Positions 31,959 through 40,321 of a DNA stretch of 64,000 nt are shown one piece after another. The stretch covers positions 124,001-188,000 of the forward strand of contig NZ_JAFNLL010000007.1 in NCBI RefSeq assembly GCF_017368795.1. The letters run 5' to 3'. Both the position numbers and the translations under genes were made by a program. Source of the DNA: Arthrobacter cavernae. Its GTDB lineage: Bacteria > Actinomycetota > Actinomycetes > Actinomycetales > Micrococcaceae. How positions within the stretch are numbered: position 1 is the first letter of the stretch; every line of letters starts with the position of its first letter. Under the pieces are notes generated by a model that was given only the letters and a program-made list of their open reading frames with translations, was not told where the DNA came from and did not search any database.

Positions 31959-32434
31959 CGTGCTTACCCTTGGCAAAGGGTCAAGACAGGCGTCCTTCGA
32001 TAACGCGAAACAAGAGTCCCTACTTCCAGGCAAGGCCGGTCGCCAAGGACTCCCCCGGGCTGTACGAACGGACGCCGTTGCAACCTTTGAACCCTAAGGT
32101 GAAGGGCCTGTGCGCATCAGCGTTGGCGGCAGTTCCCATCTGGCCGCTCTCTTGACCCGCACCATTAAGGAGCCGCAGATCCTCTGCAGGCAGACGTCGC
32201 AGTCTAGATGCACTCGGTCGTGGCGTATCAGCGAGCAGTCCCGTTCATCGCCGCAGCAGCCGGATGGAAAGATGACATGGCAGCGAATGTTCATAGAGTC
32301 AAAAATGCCTAGTTTCCGCGGATTATCAACACAACACGAGCCCGTGGCAGCCGTTGAAATACGCCGCCCTCTGAGAAGAGGTCAGGAGTTCGAATCTCCT
32401 TAGCTCCACACAAGTTGGGGAACCAGCCCTCGAC
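31959..32434. other. Non-coding stretch between the catabolic island and the PhnA-like gene
   Basis: About 475 bases with stop codons in all frames. It contains a tRNA 3'-half fragment (32361-32410) near its right end and a 34-codon frame at 32211-32315 that I cannot name. Lower GC in places than the flanking genes. Nothing else recognisable. Confidence 0.5.
32361..32410 (+). other. tRNA 3'-half fragment, possible attachment-site remnant
   Basis: 32384-32400 forms a perfect T arm (AGGAG, loop TTCGAAT, CTCCT), followed by an acceptor strand TAGCTCC and discriminator A at 32408. Upstream, CGCCGCCCTCTGAG resembles a tRNA anticodon arm, but the 5' stem does not pair with AAGAG downstream and no matching GGAGCTA acceptor strand is found within 100 bases. 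It is therefore a 3' fragment or chimera, as left by integration into a tRNA gene. Confidence 0.5.
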
Positions 32435-32446
32435 TACCATTGACCT

Positions 32447-32800
32447 GTGAACGAGACCCTGCCCCCGTGCCCCGAATGCTCCGGCGAGTACACCTACGAG
32501 ATGGGTGCCCTGCTGGTCTGCCCCGAGTGCGCACATGAATGGTCCGCCGCGCTCGCAGAGGACGTCGATCAGGCCCAGGAGCGGCTCATCAAGGACTCCG
32601 TAGGAAACATCCTGGCTGACGGTGACACCGTCACGGTGGTCAAGGACCTCAAGGTCAAGGGCAGCGCGACCTCCATCAAGGTCGGCACCAAAGTACGCAA
32701 CATCCGCCTCATCGATGGCGTGGGCGACCACGACATCGACTGCAAGGTGGACGGCTTCGGCCCCATGCAGCTCAAGTCCAGCGTGGTCAAGAAGGTCTGA
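32447..32800 (+). CDS. PhnA/YjdM-family zinc-ribbon protein
   Basis: 117 residues. N-terminal zinc ribbon with [20 protein letters not shown] and PECAHEW, then the PhnA domain [20 protein letters not shown] and [20 protein letters not shown]. Once named alkylphosphonate utilisation protein, the family has no settled enzymatic role in bacteria lacking the C-P lyase operon, which is not here. GTG start at 32447 with TACCAT exactly six bases before it, so probably leaderless. Confidence 0.87.
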   Translation: MNETLPPCPECSGEYTYEMGALLVCPECAHEWSAALAEDVDQAQERLIKDSVGNILADGDTVTVVKDLKVKGSATSIKVGTKVRNIRLIDGVGDHDIDCKVDGFGPMQLKSSVVKKV

Positions 32801-32861
32801 CGCGCCTGCATTCCGGGCCGCCTTCCGCACTCCCAGGGTGCCGGGTGGCTAGGATCGGTGC

Positions 32862-33881
32862 ATGGCACCCCAGAGCGCTATCTTCGTGGACGCCGGCTTC
32901 TTGCTTGCCGTAGGCGGACTGTCCCAGGCCCAGACTTCGCTGCGCTCGGCCTTCGACGTGGACCATCAAAAGCTGATCTCCGGCATCAAGGCCCGGGCCG
33001 AGGAATTCTGCGGTCTCGAAACCCTACGCATGTACTGGTACGACGCCGCCAAGGACGCAGTGCTGAGCGAGCAGCACAAGAAGATCGGCATGGTTTCCGG
33101 CGTCAAAGTCCGGCTCGGCCGGCTGTCCTACGGCGGCGACCAGAAGGGCGTGGACCTCAAGCTCGGCCTGGACCTCGTGGGCATCGCCCGCAACCGGGCC
33201 GCCCGGGTGGTCTTCCTGGTTTCCGGCGACGACGATCTCGCCGAAGCCGTTGAAGCCGCCCAGGAACTCGGCGTCAAAGTGGTCCTGATCGGAATCGAGG
33301 ACCCGTTCCACCGGCTCGGCGTTCGCTCCGTGGCCGAACACCTGGCGTTGACCGTGGACAGCGTCATCACGCTGCCCATGGAGCTCATCGAATCCTGCTT
33401 CAAGAGCAAGCCTGCCGCGAGCCGCCCGGCCCCTCCCGCCGACACACAGCCGCCGGGCCAGGCTCCTTTGCCAGGCCCCAAACCCGGCGTCATGGGCCGT
33501 CCGGTACCGGGTCCGCCGCACCACGCCGTGGTTCCGGCGAGCGGACTGCACGCAGCACCGCAGCCCGCCACGCTCCACCGCGTCCGGGGCATCGAATCCG
33601 GGATTGTCTACAGCAGCGGCCCGGCGTCCGCCGTCGAGGAATCGGCCATCCTCGTCGCGCAGGAGGTGGGGGAGCGGCTGGCCGTCAACTGGCACGGCGC
33701 CGCCACCCAGGGCGAACTCAACGATCTCCTGGCCGACAAACCACTGCTGCCGCCTGAACTGGACAGGGTACTCCTCAAGGACTGTGCCCAACGCATCGGT
33801 GAGCAAAAGACCGATCTGCAGGGGGTCAGGCGCATGCTCCGGGAATCGTTCTGGAGGAAGATGGAAGAACTGAAGTACTGA
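32862..33881 (+). CDS. NYN-domain (PIN-like) putative ribonuclease
   Basis: 339 residues. N-terminal NYN domain with acidic residues in AIFVDAGFLLAVGG, RMYWYDAAKD, GVDLKLGLDLVG and VFLVSGDDDLAEAVEAAQEL, which form the metal site of this nuclease fold. A proline-rich linker (190-240) leads to a C-terminal helical domain of about 100 residues. It probably cleaves RNA; target unknown. TAGGAT lies six bases before the ATG (leaderless type). Confidence 0.82.
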   Translation: MAPQSAIFVDAGFLLAVGGLSQAQTSLRSAFDVDHQKLISGIKARAEEFCGLETLRMYWYDAAKDAVLSEQHKKIGMVSGVKVRLGRLSYGGDQKGVDLKLGLDLVGIARNRAARVVFLVSGDDDLAEAVEAAQELGVKVVLIGIEDPFHRLGVRSVAEHLALTVDSVITLPMELIESCFKSKPAASRPAPPADTQPPGQAPLPGPKPGVMGRPVPGPPHHAVVPASGLHAAPQPATLHRVRGIESGIVYSSGPASAVEESAILVAQEVGERLAVNWHGAATQGELNDLLADKPLLPPELDRVLLKDCAQRIGEQKTDLQGVRRMLRESFWRKMEELKY

Positions 33882-34341
33882 CCACGCAGCACGGAAGGGG
33901 CCGCCGGCATGGCTGAGGCAGGACCCGCGTCCGGATCGCCGCCAAACTGGGCGGGGTACCCTCGTGTGGCGCTTCGTCACGCTGGCGGGCCAGCCAGCCG
34001 GTGCTGGTGGTCCCGCTGAATCCCGCGATGCTCCCGCACCATGACGGCTGAGGCCCACCGGCCCGTCCACCTTCACTGGCGGCTTGTCCTGCTGGTGGGG
34101 GCCCGACGCCGGCCGGCGGCTGATCCTGCGGCTCGCCGTCGGACGGGCCGGGCGAGTGACGGGCACTGGCCAACGGCATCGGCACCATGGGCGCCTGCTT
34201 GCTGCTGCCGCCGGTGGCGCCGGCCTTGCAGCGCTGCTCTGAGCAGATGACGCTCTGGGCTGGCTGAGAATCGTGGCCGGGGGACACTCTGGGGAGTGTT
34301 GCTAGCCTGTCGGTGTCGGTGCCCGGCGGTAGGATCGGGCC
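33882..34341. other. 460 bases without a supported gene
   Basis: Short frames only. A plus-strand frame from 33909 (MAEAGPASGSPPNWAGYP) stops after 36 codons, and another from 34041 is arginine-rich as expected for an out-of-frame reading of GC-rich DNA. Possibly an eroded gene. The ferritin promoter element TAGGAT is at 34330-34335. Confidence 0.45.
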
Positions 34342-34872
34342 ATGGCTAAGAAGACATTCAATGAACTGTTGTCCACCCAGGTCGCGAATGAGTTTGCGGC
34401 ATCCCAGCAGTACGTCGCCGTGGCGGTGTACTACGACGGCCAGGATCTGCCCCAGCTGGCCGCACATTTCTACCGCCAGTCCCTCGAAGAGCGTAACCAC
34501 GCCATGATGATGGTCCAGTACATGCTGGACCGGAACCTGCCCGTGGCCATCCCCGGGATCGGCGCGGTGCGCAACGACTTTGCAGATGCCAAGGAGCCCA
34601 TCCAGCTGGCCCTGGAACAGGAAAAGGAAGTCACCCGCAACGTCGAGGAGCTGTTCCGTGCCGCACGGGCGGAGAACGATCCCCTCGGTGAGCAGTTCAT
34701 GCTCTGGTTCCTCAAGGAACAGGTGGAGGAAGTCGCTGCGATGACCACGCTGCTGAACATCACGGAGCGGGCCGAGAACCTCTTCGACATCGAAAACTAC
34801 ATTGCCCGCGAGACTGTCGGCGGCGGCGGACACGACTCCAGCGCACCTCCCACCGCAGGCGGTGCCATCTAA
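34342..34872 (+). CDS. Ferritin (non-heme)
   Basis: 176 residues forming a four-helix bundle. Ferroxidase-centre ligands are visible in ANEFAASQQYVAVAVYYDG, SLEERNHAMMMVQYML and QEKEVTRNVEELFRAARAEN, and FLKEQVEEVAAM follows. It stores iron as a 24-subunit shell. The glycine/serine C-terminal tail is variable in the family. TAGGAT six bases before the ATG indicates a leaderless message. Confidence 0.92.
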   Translation: MAKKTFNELLSTQVANEFAASQQYVAVAVYYDGQDLPQLAAHFYRQSLEERNHAMMMVQYMLDRNLPVAIPGIGAVRNDFADAKEPIQLALEQEKEVTRNVEELFRAARAENDPLGEQFMLWFLKEQVEEVAAMTTLLNITERAENLFDIENYIARETVGGGGHDSSAPPTAGGAI

Positions 34873-34904
34873 ACGGGAAGAACATTGCGCGGGGCGTCGG
34901 GGGC

Positions 34905-35483
34905 CTAGCTCCCGGCGCCCTCGGCAATCCCGATTTCGCCTGGCAGCTCGCTGGCGTCCGGGGACTCAATCCGTCCGAGCAAGGCCAAGCGGCTGGCGGT
35001 CCGCACCATCTCCGCTGGGAGTCCTGCTCCCGTGCCCGCGGTGTCCGTCCCCGCGGTGCCCCAGTCAAAGGGGCCGGCCCCGATCAGGAACAGGGCAATG
35101 TCCTGTTCGTGAAGCACCTCCACCACCTTGCTGAACCGCTCCCAGTCGGCTGCCGGGCCCAGGGCCTGGGCGAGCTGCGGCGAGGGGACGCCGTCGATCA
35201 CCCACATCCGGTACTCCGCGGCCAGTGCCCGGAAGTCCGCCTCCGTGGACGGACCGCCGCAGAGCTCAGCGAAGCTGATCCACAGCAGATCCGGTTCGGC
35301 ATTCCTGGCCGTGATCGGCCGGGTGGTGGGGGTCAGGATCCTGCGCTGGGTGTCCGACGGCGGGAAGAGCCCCAGTCTCCCCAGTTGCCTCGGCGAACCC
35401 GGAGTGATGATGCGGCCTGTGCGGAATCCCAAGGCAGGTTCCGCGCCGCGCGTCTGCTCCTGCGGCCGGCGGGCAGCGGTCAC
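34905..35483 (-). CDS. Protein with only the C-terminal domain of ZapE/AFG1-type ATPases
   Basis: 192 residues from a GTG at 35483. Residues 65-145 (LLWISFAELCGGPSTEADFR, AAEYRMWVIDGVPSP, FSKVVEVLHEQDIALFLIGA) match the C-terminal region of AFG1-like ATPases such as ZapE, but the P-loop ATPase core is entirely absent. The N-terminal 60 residues are basic and unlike that family. It could be a degenerate paralogue or a regulator that binds ZapE partners. Its GTG overlaps the stop that CorA would have without its frameshift, so it forms an operon with corA. Confidence 0.6.
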   Translation of the reverse strand: MTAARRPQEQTRGAEPALGFRTGRIITPGSPRQLGRLGLFPPSDTQRRILTPTTRPITARNAEPDLLWISFAELCGGPSTEADFRALAAEYRMWVIDGVPSPQLAQALGPAADWERFSKVVEVLHEQDIALFLIGAGPFDWGTAGTDTAGTGAGLPAEMVRTASRLALLGRIESPDASELPGEIGIAEGAGS

Positions 35484-35560
35484 AGCCAGCCCTTGCGCTT
35501 GAAGATCACGTACATGAGCAGGGCGGCGCCGAACATCAGTCCCACGGCCATGGGTAGCCG
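35480..35560 (-). pseudogene. Displaced 3' end of corA (second transmembrane helix, shifted frame)
   Basis: Beyond the point where the CorA frame reads GYPWPWD and stops, the neighbouring frame reads PMAVGLMFGAALLMYVIFKR and KGWL before a TGA at 35480-35482, exactly the second CorA membrane helix and basic tail. A single base missing near 35555 explains the split. The restored stop overlaps the next gene's GTG by four bases. Confidence 0.8.
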
Positions 35561-36474
35561 ACGGCCCAGTGCAGTTCCGGCATGTGGTCGAAGTTCATGC
35601 CGTAGACGCCCGCCACGATGGACGGCGCAAAGAAGATGGCGGCCCACGAGGAGATCTTCTTGACCTGCTCGTTCTGGGCCGCGCTGGCCTCGTTCTGCCG
35701 GTTTGCCGTCAACGTGCCATCCAGCGTGAGGGCATTCTGGAGCAGGTCGCGGAAGCCGTTGACCCGCGAAATGAGGATCTGGATGTGGTCCTCCACGTCA
35801 CGGAGGTTGCGCTGCAGTTCGATGTCCACGCCGTATTTCACGAAGCCACGTTTGAGGAGGTCAATCATCTCGGGGAGGGGGTTGATGGCCCGCTGGAACT
35901 GGATGACCTCGCGTGCGAGTTCGTAGATGCGGCGTGACACGGTGGTGTCGCCGCTGAAGAGCTGGTCCTCGATTTCGTCGATGTCGTTTTCCAGGCCGGC
36001 GACCACTGGCGCGTAGTCGTCCACCACCTGGTCCAGCAGGGCATAGAGCACGGCTTCGGGCCCGCAGCGCAGAAGCTCGGGCTGGTGCTCCAGATAGCGC
36101 CTGACCTGGGCAACGCCGGGGGTTTCGGCATGGCGGACCGTCACCACAAAGTTGCTACCGGTGAAGATGTGGAGCTCCCCGAACTCCACGGTCTCGCTCT
36201 CGTCCAGGTACCGGGCGGGCCGGAGGACTGTGAAAAGGTTGTTGTCGTAGCGTTCCAGCTTGGGACGCTGGTGGGCGGTCACCGCGTCCTCCACGGCAAG
36301 CAGGTGGAGGCCGAACTCGGCGGCCACGGCGGCCATTTCCAGCTCGTCCGGCCGGTACAGCCCGATCCAGACCATGCCCCCATGTGCAGCCAGGGATTCG
36401 ACGCTTTGCTCGAGGCTGGACGGCGTGGCGGTGCGGACTCCGTCAACGTAGACGGCGTTGTCAATGATGGTCAC
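35536..36474 (-). CDS. corA: CorA-family Mg2+/Co2+ transporter, frameshifted near its C terminus
   Basis: 312 residues are read in frame. The acidic cytoplasmic funnel domain and long helices are intact (VVDDYAPVVAGLENDIDEIE near 150), and the first membrane helix plus the YGMNF selectivity motif near 295 are present. The frame then ends at GYPWPWD before the second membrane helix, which is encoded in the next frame (35480-35560). With the shift repaired the protein would be about 330 residues, normal for the family. GTG start at 36474 with TAGCCT six bases upstream (leaderless type). The break is either a sequencing error or a recent mutation. Confidence 0.85.
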   Translation of the reverse strand: MTIIDNAVYVDGVRTATPSSLEQSVESLAAHGGMVWIGLYRPDELEMAAVAAEFGLHLLAVEDAVTAHQRPKLERYDNNLFTVLRPARYLDESETVEFGELHIFTGSNFVVTVRHAETPGVAQVRRYLEHQPELLRCGPEAVLYALLDQVVDDYAPVVAGLENDIDEIEDQLFSGDTTVSRRIYELAREVIQFQRAINPLPEMIDLLKRGFVKYGVDIELQRNLRDVEDHIQILISRVNGFRDLLQNALTLDGTLTANRQNEASAAQNEQVKKISSWAAIFFAPSIVAGVYGMNFDHMPELHWAVGYPWPWD

Positions 36475-36565
36475 GCTTTGAGGCTACTGCATGGCCCCGT
36501 GCGATAAGTGTGAGAGCCAGTCCATGCCCGAATACTAGCCCCGCCCGGTCAGGGAAGACCGCGGA

Positions 36566-37087
36566 TCACGGGCCCTGTGTTGCGCGTGTTGTCGGGGCCG
36601 CCGCAGCTGCCATCAGCCCGATCAGTGGTTCGGTCCGGTAGGGGATATGCGTGTGCAGCGCCAGGACGGTCTCGGTGCGGATGACGCCCCGGATCCGCAG
36701 GACGGATCGCAGCGCCGTCTGGAGATTGTGGGTGTCCGCGGCCACGACGCGGCACCACAGATCGCCGCGCCCGGAGATCTCATGGACCTCCAGCACCTGG
36801 GGGATCAGGCGCAAGGCGCCGATCACGCCGTCGAGCTCCCGGTGGGTGACCTCGATCGTGACGAACGCGACGACGTCGTATCCCACCTTTTCGAGGTCCA
36901 CTTCGCGGCCGCCGTTGTTGAGCACGCCCGAGCGCAGCAGGCGCCGGACCCGCGCCTGGGCGGTGTTGCGGGCGATGCCCAGGAGCTCGCTGAGTTCGGC
37001 GATCTGGATCCGGGGCTCCTTGATCAGTTCCAGGAGAATTTTCAGGTCCAGGGGGTCGAGGCTGTTCAAAACGTCACTCCGGATCAT
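36566..37087 (-). CDS. Lrp/AsnC-family regulator 1
   Basis: 173 residues from an ATG at 37087; an in-frame ATG at 37150 is less likely because it lies in the upstream intergenic DNA. N-terminal winged helix (LDPLDLKILLELIKEPRIQI and ARNTAQARVRRLLRSGVL) and C-terminal RAM ligand domain (YDVVAFVTIEVTHRELDGVI). Divergent from the MFS gene at 37250, so it probably controls export or uptake of an amino acid or similar molecule by that carrier. Confidence 0.85.
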   Translation of the reverse strand: MIRSDVLNSLDPLDLKILLELIKEPRIQIAELSELLGIARNTAQARVRRLLRSGVLNNGGREVDLEKVGYDVVAFVTIEVTHRELDGVIGALRLIPQVLEVHEISGRGDLWCRVVAADTHNLQTALRSVLRIRGVIRTETVLALHTHIPYRTEPLIGLMAAAAAPTTRATQGP

Positions 37088-37249
37088 GTTGGCATCACAT
37101 CTTTGAGTATTCCGCTCAATTTTCCCACGATTGTCTGCCCTTTGGATCAACGGCTATTGCATTCTGTTGCCATCAAGACTTGACCGCCCGGCTGCCCCTG
37201 TCCCACAAAGACGCGGCGGCCGTCCGGCCACCTAGGCAAAGGCACGGCA

Positions 37250-38485
37250 ATGACTGTCTTTAGCGAACTGCGCATGCGCCCGGCCACCGCCGGGCGCTGG
37301 GGCTGGGATGCTTCCACCACCGCGAGGCTGGTGCTCGCCGGCGTCGTGATTTTCACGTTGCTGCTCGGGGCCAATCTGGCGACCCCGCTGTACCCGCTCC
37401 TGCAGGAGCAACTCGGCATCTCGTCCCTGGGCGTGACGGTGGCCTTCTCCAGCTACGTGCTCGCTTTGGCGGCGGTCCTCATGCTTGCCGGGCACTGGTC
37501 CGACCACATCGGCCGCCGGGCCGCCCTTGTCCTGGCTGTGCTGGTGGGGCTGCTTGGCGGCACGGTCTTTGCCAACGCGGACAGCCTGCTGGCGCTGTGC
37601 GCGGGCCGGGCCCTCCAGGGCGTGGCCGTCGGGCTGGCCACGGGTGCCAGCTCCGCTGCCCTGCGCGAGTTGCTGCCGCAGCGTCCGGACTGGGCCTCGC
37701 GGTTCACCCTGTTGTCCTCGGCCGGGGGAGTCGCGGCCGGCCCGGCCATCGGCGGTCTGCTGTCGCTGCTTCCCGGGGCCACGTCCACGCCGTATTATGT
37801 CCATTCGGCCGTGCTGCTGGCTGCGCTCGTGCCGCTGTGGCTGCTGAAGGCCCGTCCGGCAATCGCACCCGGTGACGGCCCCCGGCCCTTCACGGCGCTG
37901 GCGCCCCGCAAGCCCTCCATCTCGCGCGAAGCGCGGGGTGCATTCTGGCTGGCGGCGTCGGTGGGCTTCCTGAGCTTTGCCGTGTTCGGCTTCTGCCTGT
38001 CGCTGGCACCGGGCTATTTTGCCGCGGCAGTCCATGCCGATACGCGGCCGCTCGTCGGCATTCTGGCCGGCCTCACGCTGGGTGCCTCGGCCCTGAGCCA
38101 GTTGCTGGCGGTCCACGGCCGCTTCACGGTGCCTGCGGGCCTGGCCTTGCTGGGCGTCTCGGTGGTGCTGGTGGGTGCGGCAGCGGCCTGGTCCAACCTC
38201 TGGCTTCTGGTGGTTGCCAGCCTTGCCGCAGGCGTGGGGCAGGGCCTGGCCTTCCGCCAGGTCTTCAACGACGTCGCCGGGAAGCTGGAGGCCTCCCGGC
38301 ACGCCCAGATCATCAGCACCCTCTACGTCATCACGTATCTCGGCAGCGCCGTCCCGGTCATCGGGCTTGGGCTCGCCGTGTCCGCGCTTGGACTCGGTAC
38401 CGCCGTCGCGGGATTCACTGTACTGTGCGGCGTCGCGGCACTGGTCCTCGCAGCAGTCTCGCTGCGGGGCATCACCCGGCGCTAG
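37250..38485 (+). CDS. MFS transporter 2
   Basis: 411 residues with twelve hydrophobic segments and the loop 2-3 motif GHWSDHIGRRAALVL near residue 82. No substrate signature recognised. AAAGG lies ahead of the ATG. It sits between two Lrp/AsnC genes, divergent from regulator 1 and ending three bases before the stop of regulator 2, a setting common for amino-acid or drug efflux carriers. Confidence 0.85.
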   Translation: MTVFSELRMRPATAGRWGWDASTTARLVLAGVVIFTLLLGANLATPLYPLLQEQLGISSLGVTVAFSSYVLALAAVLMLAGHWSDHIGRRAALVLAVLVGLLGGTVFANADSLLALCAGRALQGVAVGLATGASSAALRELLPQRPDWASRFTLLSSAGGVAAGPAIGGLLSLLPGATSTPYYVHSAVLLAALVPLWLLKARPAIAPGDGPRPFTALAPRKPSISREARGAFWLAASVGFLSFAVFGFCLSLAPGYFAAAVHADTRPLVGILAGLTLGASALSQLLAVHGRFTVPAGLALLGVSVVLVGAAAAWSNLWLLVVASLAAGVGQGLAFRQVFNDVAGKLEASRHAQIISTLYVITYLGSAVPVIGLGLAVSALGLGTAVAGFTVLCGVAALVLAAVSLRGITRR

Positions 38486-38488
38486 TCC

Positions 38489-38995
38489 CTACTCCGGCAG
38501 CGGACCGCGGTTGCCCGGGATGTGCTGGAAGACCATGGTGGTTTCCGTATGGCCCACCACGGGGTCCGTGGCCAGGTTGTCCAGGAGCCAGTTGCGCAGC
38601 TCGTCCGTGTTCGCCACGGCGATGTGCAGGAGGTAGTCCACGGAGCCGGTGGTGTGGAACGTGGAAATGACGGCCGGCAGCTTCGGGACCCTGGCCGTGA
38701 AGCGGTCGATCTGGTCGCGGTCATGGGCGCGGAGCCGGACGGCGATGAGAGCCTGCACCGAACGGCCAATGGCAGGCAGGCTCAGCACGGCCTCGAAGCC
38801 CTCGATGATGCCGCGCTCGCACAAGGAGCGTGTACGCATGAGCGCCGTGGAGGGGGCAATGCCTACCAGCTCGGCCAGCTGCTTGTTCGAGATCCGGGCA
38901 TCGTCCACCAGGGCGGCCAGAATGCGCTCGTCGATGGCGTCCAACGGCTCGGCGTTGATCACGCTGGGCCGAACATTCTTCGCGGGGTTGCTCAC
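38489..38995 (-). CDS. Lrp/AsnC-family regulator 2
   Basis: 168 residues from a GTG at 38995 with AGGAGG five bases upstream; the longer frame to 39052 lacks such a site. Helix-turn-helix: ALVDDARISNKQLAELVGIA and PSTALMRTRSLCERGIIEGF. RAM domain with SVQALIAVRLRAHDRDQI and VDYLLHIAVANTDELRNWL. Divergent from the PLP enzyme at 39128, which it probably regulates in response to an amino acid. Confidence 0.86.
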   Translation of the reverse strand: MSNPAKNVRPSVINAEPLDAIDERILAALVDDARISNKQLAELVGIAPSTALMRTRSLCERGIIEGFEAVLSLPAIGRSVQALIAVRLRAHDRDQIDRFTARVPKLPAVISTFHTTGSVDYLLHIAVANTDELRNWLLDNLATDPVVGHTETTMVFQHIPGNRGPLPE

Positions 38996-39127
38996 AGATC
39001 CTCCTGAAAGTGCGTTCCGTTCATCATAATCCGTGGTTTCGTGACATTCCATTCATGGCTTGTATCCAGTTCCGAATTATTGCCAGATACTGGCCGGATT
39101 CAACGGTGAATAATTCAAAGGAGAGAC

Positions 39128-40291
39128 GTGAGCACCTTCGACACACTTGCAGTCCACGCCGGCCGGGACGGTCTGACGGAGCAGGGCGTCCATGCCGTGC
39201 CGATCGATCTGTCCACCACGGCCCCGCTTCCCTCGGTCCACGAGGGCGGCCTGGCCTACGAGCAGATGGCCACGGGCGGGGTGCCCCTAGAAGGCCAGAG
39301 CACCGTGTACCAACGTCTGTGGAACCCCACCGTGGCGCGGTTCGAGGCCGGGGTGGCCGCACTCGAAGGAGCCCCCGAGGCCGTGGCCTTCGCCACCGGC
39401 ATGGCTGCGCTGAGCGGCGTCCTGCTCGCCATGAAGTCCACTGGAAAGAACCATGTGGTGGCGGTGCGCCCCCTCTATGGCGGAACCGACCATGTGCTGG
39501 CGAGCGGCCTCCTCGGAACTGAAACCACCTTTGCCACGCCCGCCGAGGTCCGTGGGGCTCTTCGCCCGGACACCGGGCTGGTCATCGTGGAAACTCCCGC
39601 CAATCCCAGCCTGGAGCTGGTGGACCTGGCCCGGCTCGTCGAGGAGGCGGACGGTGTGCCGGTCATGGTGGACAACACCTTCGCCACACCGGTCCTGCAG
39701 CGGCCCCTCAAGTACGGCGTCGCCATGGTCCTGCACAGCGCCACGAAGTTCCTGGGCGGCCACGGCGATGCCATGGGCGGCGTAGTGGCCACGAGCGCGG
39801 AATGGGCCGTTCGGCTCCGCAGCGTCCGCGCGGTCACGGGAGGCATCCTGACGCCCTGGCCGGCGTACCTGCTGCACCGGGGCCTGGCGACCTTGCCGAT
39901 CCGGGTGCGGGCCCAGCAGGACGCCGCCCACAAGGTGGCCATGGCTCTCGCCGGCCACGAGCTTGTGGGCAAGGTGTATTACCCGGGACTGCCCGAATGC
40001 GATCCCCTGGGCCTGGTGGGTACGCAGATGTCAGGCCCCGGCTCCCTCATGGCCTTCGACGTCGAATCCGCGGAACACGCCGAGCGCATCCCGGGCGCCG
40101 TCCGGCTCCTGACGCACGCGGTGTCGCTGGGCGGCATCGACACCCTCATCCAGCACCCGGCCGGGCTGACCCACCGCCCCGTCGCGGCCGACGCCAAGCC
40201 CCACGCGCAGATGCTCAGGGTTTCGATCGGCCTGGAGGATCCGGCGGACATCCTCGATGACCTGGTCCAGGCCATCGAGTCCACCCGGTAG
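39128..40291 (+). CDS. PLP-dependent Cys/Met-metabolism enzyme (gamma-lyase/gamma-synthase type)
   Basis: 387 residues. AVHAGRDG start region, QRLWNPTVARFEAGVAALEG near 60, PLYGGTDHVLASG (near 115), the aspartate in VMVDNTFATPVLQRPL (near 180), and the Schiff-base lysine in VLHSATKFLGGHGDAMGGV (near 205). The family makes or breaks C-S bonds (cystathionine, homocysteine, methionine). The subtype cannot be fixed by eye. GTG start with AAAGGAG just ahead. Beside an Lrp/AsnC regulator. Confidence 0.88.
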   Translation: MSTFDTLAVHAGRDGLTEQGVHAVPIDLSTTAPLPSVHEGGLAYEQMATGGVPLEGQSTVYQRLWNPTVARFEAGVAALEGAPEAVAFATGMAALSGVLLAMKSTGKNHVVAVRPLYGGTDHVLASGLLGTETTFATPAEVRGALRPDTGLVIVETPANPSLELVDLARLVEEADGVPVMVDNTFATPVLQRPLKYGVAMVLHSATKFLGGHGDAMGGVVATSAEWAVRLRSVRAVTGGILTPWPAYLLHRGLATLPIRVRAQQDAAHKVAMALAGHELVGKVYYPGLPECDPLGLVGTQMSGPGSLMAFDVESAEHAERIPGAVRLLTHAVSLGGIDTLIQHPAGLTHRPVAADAKPHAQMLRVSIGLEDPADILDDLVQAIESTR

Positions 40292-40321
40292 CCGCCTGGC
40301 CGTACTGCCCAGGGTAGCGGC

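Noticed and set aside
32211..32315. 34-codon frame starting MHSVVAYQRAVPFIAA
   Set aside because: No ribosome site, no similarity recognised, and ends without context.
32361..32410. A complete tRNA gene
   Set aside because: The T arm and acceptor 3' strand are good, but no acceptor 5' strand or D arm is found within about 100 bases upstream and the anticodon stem does not pair.
33909..34019. 36-codon protein MAEAGPASGSPPNWAGYP...
   Set aside because: No clear ribosome site or promoter and low-complexity content; probably chance or an eroded gene.
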